DNA of 64,000 nt from Antedon mediterranea (taxonomy: Eukaryota > Echinodermata > Crinoidea > Comatulida > Antedonidae), in the NCBI RefSeq assembly GCF_964355755.1, contig NC_092675.1:12291312-12355311 (forward strand). The letters run 5' to 3'. A program made the translations under genes and the position numbers. Below, one piece after another: positions 56,515 through 64,000 of this stretch. The stretch's first letter is position 1. Each line of letters begins with the position of its first letter. The notes below the pieces were generated by a model. The model was not told the origin of the DNA and made no database searches. It saw nothing but the letters and a program-made list of their open reading frames with translations.

Positions 56515-57503
56515 TGCTTTGTGGATTATGAAAAAGCATTCGACAGGATTAATTGGATCAAATTGAAGGACATCTTGTATAGGTGTTGGTGTTGACTATC
56601 GGGACAGACAGTTAATATGGGAGCTGTATATCAATCAATCTGCATCAATTATAATAGACGGGCAGTTATCTGAACCAGCACAGATAGGTAGAGGTGTCAG
56701 ACAAGGAAGAATACTGTCAACTAACTTTATGAAGAATTTCTACTTTCAGAAGCACTTACAGACTGTAGTGATGGAGTAAAAGTTGGTGGTCACAGAATCT
56801 CAACTGTACGGTTTGTTGATGATAAGGATGGACAACTCTAATGGCGGTCTCCAAAGAATATTAAAGAAAATTAATGAAGCAGGGAAAGAATATGGAATGA
56901 AGATAAACACCAGAAAAACTAAAGTAATGTGCATAACAAAAAGAGCAAATGTACAAATGGAAATATATGTTGATGGGGAAAAGATTGAACAAGTTGATTC
57001 CATTTGCTACCTGGGAATAAAAATAACAACAGATGGCAGATGTAAGAGTGAGATTCTGAGGAGAATATGAAAGGGGAAAGGGGAAATTCATACTCAACAG
57101 GAAATTCTTAACAAGTAAAGCAAGTATTGAAACAAGAAAGGAAATGGTTAAAGCATTAGTATGGAGTGTTGCATTATACGGATGCGAAACATGGACATTA
57201 AAAAAGGGAGGAAATAAACAGAATAAATGCATTTGAAATGTGGTGTTGGAGAAAAATGCTAAAAATTCAATACACGGAGTACAGAAGGAATGATGACATT
57301 TTGAATGAAATAAGAGAAGAAAGACAACTAATGAAACGTATTAATGAACACAGTATTAGAAATGGAGGATTATTGAAAATAGTGATGGAGGGTAGAGGAA
57401 GGAAGAGAAAAATGCTACTGGATAGACTTAAAAATGGAAACAAATATTATCAACTAAAGAGTAAAACAGTCCTGAGATCCGTTTGGAATATTCCATTCAA
57501 GTG
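56515..57503 (+). pseudogene. RTE-like RT palm, thumb and C-terminus
   Basis: CFVDYEKAFDRINWIKLKDI (catalytic D), GVDYRDRQLIWELYINQS, GRGVRQGRILSTNFM and TVRFVDDKDGQL, where the usual FADD box reads FVDD. Then KINEAGKEYGMKINTRKTKV and VDSICYLGIKITTDGRCKSE. After a frame change near 57070, GKFILNRKFLTSKASIETRK and WCWRKMLKIQYTEYRRNDDI are the RTE C-terminus. Frameshifts near 56590, 56730 and 57075. Confidence 0.86.
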
Positions 57504-57514
57504 AAGAATAAGTT

Positions 57515-57555
57515 TGTTAGTTATGTCAAGAAATAAAAGGGTCGAAATTTGCCAC
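57515..57555. repeat. Satellite unit fragment, left flank of LINE E
   Basis: AGTTATGTCAAGAAATAAAAGGGTCGAAATTTGCCA matches the satellite at 49210-49250. Confidence 0.75.
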
Positions 57556-58164
57556 TTCTGTGGCAGCGAAGAAGATCCGAATGAAGGGGGTGGCTTTTCT
57601 CCTCCATGATCGCCTGTAAACCATTTTTCAATCGTTCTCCGTAGTGACAATCGTAGACTGAGTCCGCCGTCAGCGCCGACGAGCCAATCACTCCTAATGC
57701 CCTTTCTAACACCTTACGTATGCGGCCCTTATCTCCCTTGTTTATGTTCCCACCCCAGCCTAATAGACAATAATCCAGATTGAAAAAATAACAGATGAAT
57801 AAAACATAGTATGTATCTCTTCCCTAACCCTAAAAACGTTCATTTTCCTCAAACAGTTCAGTCTAGTATTTAATTTGTTAATTAGTTGATCTACATGCTC
57901 TCCCCATGATAAATTATTGTCATACGTTACCCCAAGATACTTATATGTTTTAACGATTTCTACCTCAAGCCCTTTAATCTGGACAGGCTAAATTTCCCTT
58001 CTTTTTTTACGACGGAAATCTATTCGCATTTCTTTGGTTTGCTACATTAAGTTCCAGGAAATTTTCATCACAGTATTTCGTAAACCTAACTATTTCAGAT
58101 TTGAAATTTGTATCATCATCCTTTTTTATTAAACCTATCATTGCAGAATCGTCTGCAAATTTAA
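57555..58164 (-). pseudogene. LINE E RT catalytic box, thumb and C-terminus
   Basis: KFADDSAMIGLIKKDDDTNF at 58160-58105, then a slip into ENFLELNVAK-type thumb text and KGLEVEIVKTYKYLGVTYDN (57980-57915). The last piece is VLERALGVIGSSALTADSVY with DCHYGERLKNGLQAIMEEKS and RCHRSG, meeting satellite DNA at 57555. Confidence 0.78.
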
Positions 58165-59555
58165 TTACTGGACAGTCCGGGAACCTAGGTTGGAAATCCG
58201 ACGTATACAATGTGAACAAAAACGGTGCAGTACAGTACCTTGTGGTGCTCCCGTATTTGTCCGAATAACGTCCGATCTGACATTTTGATTTAGCCTAACA
58301 AACTGGAGACGTCCAACGAGGAAGTTAAAAACGAACGAAATTAGTAAATTGGGGATATTCATGCCGAACAACTTATTAATTAAAATGTGTGGTTGAATGG
58401 TATTAAAAGCTGAACTAAAGTCGAAGTACATAATCCTAACAGACGGGGATGTTTTCCAATTGTCAAGATGGGGATACATTTTTTCATTTTTGTATATTAA
58501 TGGGTCTTCAGTGTTCCTGTTTCTCCGATAAGCGAACTGATGTGGGTCTAAAAAATCTGCAACTAATGGTTTCAGGTTTTTTAGAACAATCTTTTCACAA
58601 ACTTTCATTGGGACGGATGTTAGCGCAACAGGTCTAAGATCGTTATAACACTGTATATTTTGTCGTTTAGAGATTGGGATGATGCATGACGTTTTCCAAG
58701 ATTCCGGCAAGGTTTGTGTTTCAAAAATCAAGTTAAAAATATATTCAAAAATATCTGCCAATTGGGTTGCGCATAATTTAAGAACTTTGGGTAGAATTTG
58801 GTCTGATCCAGCTGATTTGGATGCTTTCAGACCTTTAAAGTGGCTGGTAAGTTCATCCGCATTTGTCTTAAGGTCAAAACCACTTTCATCTGGTAAGGCC
58901 AACCTACTTTTGATTAAGATCTGTTCATCAGAAGAATTATAGCGATCAAACCTATTAAAAAAAGTATTTAATTCATTAGCATATTGCTTAGTCAAATTAG
59001 ACACAATTCCACTTCCTTGTGGCGATTTTGCATATCCGCTCATTTTCCTCATTCCCCTCCAAACCTTACTCATATCATTACCTACAAAATTATTTTCTAT
59101 TTCACGTTTGTACTTTATTTTACTTTTACGTATTACTCGTTTAAGTTCCCTTTGGATTTTATTTAGTTCATTTACGTCACCTCGATCGAAGGCCTGTCTC
59201 TTTTTCTTAATAACATCTTTCACCTCCCCATTTATCCATGGTTTACGGTTTCCGTAGATTTTAACTATCCTTTTTGGTATTAAATTTTCAGTACAAAAGT
59301 TAATATATGCACTAACCGCTTCCGTTACCTCGTCTGACCCGTTTGAATTTTCCGTAAAAACACTCCAGTCCGTAGTTTCAAATTCGCATTTCAGCTGTTC
59401 TATTGCATCTTGAGTCCACTTCTTAACAGTAATTACCCTGGGTTTCTGCCGTACCAATGGACGATACTTGGGTTGTAGTATAATTAAATTATGGTCAGCT
59501 TTACCAAGTTTCGGCAATTTTCTTGATAAATATGCTTGTTTTACGTTTGAATAAC
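58165..59555 (-). pseudogene. LINE E endonuclease end and reverse transcriptase
   Basis: It picks up right after the foldback with CYSNVKQAYLSRKLPKLGKA and DHNLIILQPKYRPL (D-H). A long linker follows (RKPWINGEVKDVIKKKRQAF), then RT: LKASKSAGSDQILPKVLKLC, PISKRQNIQCYNDLRPVALT, FLDPHQFAYRRNRNTEDPLI, RIMYFDFSSAFNTIQPHILI (catalytic D) and GAPQGTVL. A frame break near 58215 then gives FTLYTSDF and VIKFADDSAMIGLI (FADD near 58155). 450 codons are open in the main frame. Confidence 0.88.
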
Positions 59556-59694
59556 ATATAGTGGGGAACCTAATGTTCCAAAAATCATTTCCGTGAGATT
59601 TTAATGCTCAAGTTGAGTTCTTGGCAGTTTTGGAATCCTTGGGACCAGCAGAATTCATTGCAACAGAGGGCCAATTTTTCCCGACCCTATTTTG

Positions 59695-59705
59695 GCCGCC
59701 ATCTT
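59695..59705 (-). promoter_or_regulatory. YY1-like motif in foldback left arm
   Basis: GCCGCCATCTT equals the complement of AAGATGGCGGC, the YY1 consensus. It is mirrored at 62097-62107, with related AAGATGGCCGCC near 59868. Binding is not shown. Confidence 0.5.
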
Positions 59706-60196
59706 GGATTTCAAAAATGGCCCCCATTTTTTACTCAAAACTGATAGTAGCTCCTATTTTAAATCACGTACGAACGTAATTTGTGTGATAAATCTTACAA
59801 TATTTTGATAAATCAGTCCAATGGTACAATTTATAATAATAGCATATGGCAGCCATATTGAATTCCAAGATGGCCGCCATTAAAAACATATATAATGTAT
59901 GCATTTTATAGTCAGGGTCCTCGTGTATTTCCGTAGGATTTTAATGCCCAAAGTAAGATTTCACTTCTTTAATATGGTGGTAGGATACCAAAAATGCTAG
60001 GTAACCAATTTTCACGATCCCGTAACCATGGTAACAGCCCCAAGATCAAAATGGCTCCAAATTGGCCCTATCTCCGTATCCCTTTGGTCTATCAACAAGA
60101 TATTGGTATCAAAATACTCGGAGCGTATATATTTATATTCATTGTAATGGAACATTTTGACGAAATGTAATAGGAAATGCTATTTTTCTGCACTAT

Positions 60197-60209
60197 TGAC
60201 CTTTGACCT
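60197..60209 (-). promoter_or_regulatory. Perfect DR1 motif, foldback left arm
   Basis: TGACCT-T-TGACCT, complement of AGGTCA-A-AGGTCA. Its mirror lies at 61594-61606. Confidence 0.6.
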
Positions 60210-60339
60210 TGACTTTCATTGTATCTAAAAAACGGCTGGTCATTGAAATTTAAAAATGGTCTCAAATTGCTGAGACCATACATATTCATATTTATTGTAA
60301 TGCAACATTTTGTTAGAAAATGACCGGAAGTAAAGTTAT

Positions 60340-60352
60340 TGACCTTTGACCT
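60340..60352 (-). promoter_or_regulatory. Perfect DR1 motif, foldback left arm, second
   Basis: TGACCT-T-TGACCT again, 143 bp from the first. Its mirror lies at 61451-61463. Confidence 0.6.
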
Positions 60353-61450
60353 AATAAACATGAACTTGATATATACAATAATCGGCAATTATTTGTGGTA
60401 GGTATTAAACAATGGGTTTATACATATTATTATCATTTGAATATCTAATTTCTAATTCACATACTTAGTTTTTATATATTTATAAATATTAATCAATCAA
60501 TACCATGCATTTATTGTGTCAGCATTCTCGTCCCATTCTTTCCAGTCAAAGGAGTGAGTGTGGTTGATTCTTAAACTTTGTACCTTTCCATTTTATTTCC
60601 TAATGCTTGTTTTTCTTTAAACAATTTCATATATATAGGTTTCTTATACATTGAACTGCTGCCGGCCATACATTATTACGTGTTCGTAGATGATAATTTG
60701 ATTGCTTGGTTCAGTTGCTTGATTAGACGTTCCTTGGGGTTGCTTCTTTGATGTGTCGATATAAGAAGTAATCTTCCAATGCTAACATTGACTGCCATTT
60801 TGTAGTTATATCGCCAACCCAAGGAATCATTTTAGATTAGATAGAGTGAAATTGTTAGAAGTGACCAAGAGGTTTTGGATGTTTACAGCATTTTATGTTC
60901 CCTTCAAGCTACTAAATGTGTTTAGTTTCATTTTTTTTTCAAGGAGTCCACAACCAGACTTTGCTCACAAACTTAAAAAAGCTTTCTTTTTTTATCATCT
61001 CTGTTTAAGATATATTTCTTGACTTCATTTGAAATTATTACTAAGACAATGTTTAAAAAAAGTGTTGATTTTGTTATGAATGTATTTTGATAAAATCTTG
61101 AAGGATTTGTGTGTTTTGTGTTAAAGAGTGAATTCGATGGGAAATCCAGTTCGATTTCCTCATTTTGAGTAATGCCGCCAACAAGACCACCAACCCATTT
61201 TAACTATGTTCCTTCTGTTCCTTCCTGATCCGGGAAAAGAGAACTATTTAAATACAGATTTTTTTTCTTTACATTCAAATTAATTACATTCTTTTATTCT
61301 CTGTTACTTAGTAATCTACATCAAGCCAAGCTGGTTCATTATGTGAATTAAAAATTAGCTATTCAAATGATAATAATATGTATAAATCCATTGTTTAATA
61401 CCTACCACAAATAATTGCCGATTATTGTATACATCAAGTTCATGTTTATT

Positions 61451-61463
61451 AGGTCAAAGGTCA
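61451..61463 (+). promoter_or_regulatory. Perfect DR1 motif, foldback right arm
   Basis: AGGTCA-A-AGGTCA, the inverted partner of 60340-60352. Confidence 0.6.
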
Positions 61464-61593
61464 ATAACTTTACTTCCGGTCATTTTCTAACAAAATGTTG
61501 CATTACAATAAATATGAATATGTATGATTTCAGTAATTTGAGACCATTTTTAAATTTCAATGACCAGCCGTTTTTTAGATACAATGAAAGTCA

Positions 61594-61606
61594 AGGTCAA
61601 AGGTCA
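61594..61606 (+). promoter_or_regulatory. Perfect DR1 motif, foldback right arm, second
   Basis: AGGTCA-A-AGGTCA, the inverted partner of 60197-60209. Confidence 0.6.
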
Positions 61607-62096
61607 ATAGTGCAGAAAAATAGCATTTCCTATTACCTTTCGTCAAAATGTTCCCTTACAATGAATATAAATATATACGCTCCGAGTATTTTGATACCAA
61701 TATCTTGTTGATAGACCAAAGGGATACGGAGATAGGGCCAATTGGGAGCCATTTTGATCTTGGGGCTGTTACCATGGTTACGAGATCGTGAAAATTGGTT
61801 ACCTAGCATTTTTGGTATCCTACCACCATATTAAAGAAGTGAAATCTTACTTTGGGCATTAAAATCCTACGGAAATACACGAGGACCTTGACTATAAAAT
61901 GCATACATTATATACGTTTTTAATGGCGGCCATCTTGGAATTCAATATGGCTGCCATATGCTATTATTATAAATTGTACCATTGGACTGATTTATCATCA
62001 TATTGTAAGATTTATCACTCAAATTACGTTCGTACGTGGTTTATAATAGGAGCTACTATCAGTTTTGAGTAAAAAATGGGGGCCATTTTGAAATCC

Positions 62097-62107
62097 AAGA
62101 TGGCGGC
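62097..62107 (+). promoter_or_regulatory. YY1-like motif in foldback right arm
   Basis: AAGATGGCGGC, the partner of 59695-59705. Confidence 0.5.
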
Positions 62108-62236
62108 CAAAATGGGGTCGGGAAAAATTGGCCCCCAGTTGCAATGAATTCTGCTGGTCCCAAGGATTCCAAAACTGCCAAGAACTCAACTTGAGCATTA
62201 AAATCTCACGGAATTACATTAGGTTCCCCACTAATA

Positions 62237-63115
62237 CGTCAAGGGTAACAGATTCCCGCGTGCTGCACTTCACATGTTGGTAATAGTAAACGCTACTCTT
62301 TTTAGGGTACAATGATTAAAGTCTCCATTTATTACAATAATGCGTCAGGGGAAGTCGTTTCAATTTCCACTATAACTACGGTTAGTTCTCTTTGTGCTTC
62401 CTTGGCCAGATTTTTGTTTGGTATGTATACAACCACTATACTAAAACAACATGTGAAAATTCCCTCGGTATGTAGAACGGACGTATAGAGAGTACCATTA
62501 TTTCAACGTTAGGCGAGCACCTGTTTTTCTTTAGATGCACATTGTTTGGGTGACAATACATTTTGCTTATATATGCCATAACACCGCCTCCTCTATTTTT
62601 TCCGGATTCGACAGTTCTATCACCTCTGAATAATGTAAACCCATCAATCCTAAAATGTTTGTCACTTTTCTCTTCACTCAACCATTTTTCCGTAAAGGCC
62701 ATCACACTAACGGATCTACATTCATGCAAATGCATATTTGCATTTAATTCATCCATTTATTTACAATTGAACGTGCATTTCCCATAATGATTGTAGGCAA
62801 ATATGGTCTACCTTTCCTAGCACGGAACCGTTTTCTAACTCCACGGGCCCTACCTCTTTTTCGCCGTCGAATCTCGAAAGGTATGTCAGGCCATTTTCCA
62901 GAACATGGGTATTTGATTTGGTTGCGTATGTCCTACATTTCCATAGGCGTATAGCAAACAACCCTTGGCCTAGCTTGCGTCGGCTCATTGACGTTAAAAA
63001 ACGGTCTAATCATGTTAACAGTCACCACAAAAAGCGAAGAACAAACAATAGTCAACATTAATACACCGAAAATCCACAATAAAAATGCAGAAAAAAAATC
63101 ACTACACGCATCCAA
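62237..63115 (-). pseudogene. LINE E N-terminus: membrane helix, basic linker, endonuclease
   Basis: It starts MDACSDFFSAFLLWIFGVLM then LTIVCSSLFVVTVNMI, about 30 hydrophobic residues and a good single-pass membrane segment. Coding continues across one TAG into NQIKYPCSGKWPDIPFEIRR and RKRGRARGVRKRFRARKGRP. Then LPTIIMGNARSI, a one-base slip, MDELNANMHLHECRSVSVMA and FTEKWL (catalytic E), GKNRGGGVMAYIS, and GDFNHCTLKRV (D, N) near 62300. The frame ends in VTLDV at the foldback. Confidence 0.8.
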
Positions 63116-63185
63116 AGAGCAACAAAATCAGGACAAGTGAGCTTGGTCGACCGCAGTGAGCAGCGCCCTCTATCGATCTTTTATG

Positions 63186-63281
63186 ATTGTCATTTATGCA
63201 CATATATTTTCGAAAATGGGCAAAATTTCTACTGTTTTAAATTCAATAATTACTCGATAATATGGCCAATAATGCATCATC
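63186..63281. repeat. Satellite unit fragment, right flank of LINE E
   Basis: TTTCTACTGTTTTAAATTCAATAATTACTCGATAATATGGCC and CATCATCTTA match the ~180-bp satellite. It is cut at CATCATC-TTA by the next transposon. Confidence 0.78.
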
Positions 63282-63284
63282 TTA

Positions 63285-64000
63285 AGCCCCTTTCTCACAG
63301 ACGTGCCTGCAATATACCGGTATGATGCTGGCGTCGTGCCGGTATCGTTACCGGCATATACCCATTCTCATCGGACTATTGTGCCGGAAATATAACCGGT
63401 ATATACCGGCTTTCTGTGAGAAAGGAGTCTGGCATATTCGGCCAATAGAAAGTCTGACAAAATAATTATTGAGGGCGTCCTTTATTGTTATTATTCTAGC
63501 GATATGGCGGCGAATTTTAATTTGCAGATTATTATTCTCTTACTTTATAGCATATTTATGCAATACATGCTATGTACAGTATATTTTACATATATTATAC
63601 AGGTACAGGAATTAAATAGCCGTCATCGGCAATCTATAAAACAGCGTAGAAGGAGAAATCAGGCTGTACAATTTACAAGGCGACGAAGGGTCAGGCACCA
63701 ACAAAGAGCTATGGCCTATAGATTATATGCTATGGCAGCTATTGATGGTACGTCGTGCACTCGCCGTATATGGGTAAAGGATCGCAGGCATGGCCTTGTT
63801 TTTTGGAATACTGTAATGACAATGTATACAGATGAAGACTGGCGCCGATATTTCAGGATGTGTAAGGCAACATTTAAATGTATAGCCAATGAATTAAGAC
63901 CCCGCCCTGGAAAAAGAAACGACAAATTGGAGAGCTCCTATCCCCTATAAAGTTAGACTAGCAGCTGTTATTTGGTGGTTAGCCACATCCACCAAATATA
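63285..64000 (+). mobile_element. PIF/Harbinger transposon, 5' end, continues past window
   Basis: The target triplet TTA (63282-63284) splits a satellite unit. The terminal sequence is AGCCCCTTTCTCACAGACGTGCC. Its inverse (CTTTCTGTGAGAAAGGAGTC) appears at 63410-63429, making a sub-terminal palindrome around CCGGTATA repeats. A HARBI1-like ORF follows. Confidence 0.75.
63504..64000 (+). pseudogene. HARBI1-like nuclease, N-terminal part
   Basis: The N-terminus is hydrophobic (MAANFNLQIIILLLYS), then a basic tract (KQRRRRNQAVQFTRRRRVR), then RRIWVKDRRHGLVFWNTVMT and MYTDEDWRRYFRMCKATFKC, the region ahead of the DDE nuclease in PIF/Harbinger transposases. The frame closes at TAA 63948-63950. 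Coding resumes one frame over as APIPYKVRLAAVIWWLATST, so there is a slip near 63930. The catalytic DDE would lie outside the window. The first ~30 residues may be 5' UTR read-through. Confidence 0.75.

Larger units (their letters stand above)
54057..57515 (+). mobile_element. RTE/BovB-like LINE split by a Helitron
   Basis: AP endonuclease (54085-54420), linker, RT N-part (54900-55442), Helitron (55443-56514), RT palm to C-terminus (56515-57503). The endonuclease is 5'-truncated and the frame is broken many times. It is inserted in LINE D. Confidence 0.88.
59559..62233. mobile_element. 2.7-kb foldback element in LINE E
   Basis: The ends TAGTGGGGAACC and GGTTCCCCACTA are flanked by ATA (59556-59558 and 62234-62236). 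The arms are about 900 bp each (59559-60463 and 61338-62233) and highly similar. The 870-bp middle is unique, AT-rich and non-coding. The two 98-codon frames at 60092-60388 and 61415-61711 mirror each other and are not genes. The TSD is ATA, or TA if the ends are off by one. No transposase. Superfamily unknown. Confidence 0.88.
57555..63175 (-). mobile_element. Rex1/CR1-like LINE E, near full-length ORF, split by a foldback
   Basis: Minus-strand order: 5' UTR, membrane-helix N-terminus (63115), Arg-rich linker, endonuclease (62770-62237), foldback (62233-59559), endonuclease end and RT (59555-57720), C-terminus to 57555. Satellite sequence lies on both sides. It lacks a 3' UTR and tail, in contrast to its relative at 29436-32350. 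Confidence 0.86.

Noticed and set aside
60092-61711. Two 98-codon ORFs on opposite strands as a gene pair
   Set aside because: They are the same sequence in the two arms of the foldback and have no domain. Artefact of inverted duplication.
59559-62233. CACTA/EnSpm assignment from TAGTG...CACTA ends
   Set aside because: CACTA elements begin with CACTA and end with TAGTG. Here the order is the opposite at the outer ends, so the match is only superficial.

Overview
This looks like a gene-free, transposon-dense stretch of an animal nuclear genome. The evidence is AT-rich DNA, no operons or ribosome binding sites, and no intact host gene, with metazoan element classes throughout: non-LTR retrotransposons of RTE-like, CR1-like and Rex1-like types, BEL/Pao and Gypsy LTR elements, a Penelope-like element with a GIY-YIG nuclease, Helitrons, PIF/Harbinger and TTAA-type elements, foldbacks and a tRNA-derived SINE. 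Dispersed TAGGCCTA-rich tracts and this mix would suit a marine invertebrate such as an echinoderm, hemichordate or lancelet, but that is a weak inference. Layout, left: 1-2998 is a decayed non-LTR element with a C-terminal zinc finger. 3009-6730 is a repeat called R1 here, holding a CR1-like 3' fragment and two oppositely oriented Harbinger-like MITEs. 6915-8697 is an element with short terminal inverted repeats. 9670-15750 is a BEL/Pao element on the minus strand with both LTRs, a tRNA-Tyr-type primer site and broken gag-pol. 16492-20747 is a fairly young Gypsy element with 132-bp LTRs and the exact target duplication GTATC, sitting inside an older inverted-repeat element (16160-20990). 21036-22482 is a Helitron. 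Middle: 22531-28745 is a composite bounded by ~110-bp inverted repeats, holding a second R1 copy, a 3.9-kb foldback at a TTAA site and 187-bp direct repeats. 28926-48111 is one BEL/Pao element on the minus strand taken apart by nested insertions: a 5'-truncated Rex1-like LINE in integrase, a two-ORF LINE (A) in gag with another two-ORF LINE (B) inside it, and a Helitron in the 5' LTR that itself carries a SINE and a LINE tail. Right: 48163-49440 is a 24-bp minisatellite and a ~180-bp satellite. 49910-54056 is a CR1-like LINE split by a head-to-head Penelope-like pair. 54057-57515 is an RTE/BovB-like LINE split by a third Helitron. 57555-63175 is a Rex1-like LINE whose N-terminus has a predicted membrane helix and whose endonuclease is split by a 2.7-kb foldback. 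63285 to the end is the start of a PIF/Harbinger transposon with a HARBI1-like ORF. No genes work together as a host pathway; the content is transposition machinery, nearly all broken. The clearest signals are exact insertion junctions that show mechanism (A|T Helitron insertion with no duplication; ATA, TAA, TTAA, GTATC and ATAGTAT duplications), the order of nested insertions, and perfect nuclear-receptor direct-repeat motifs (DR1, DR4) plus YY1-like motifs carried by several unrelated elements.
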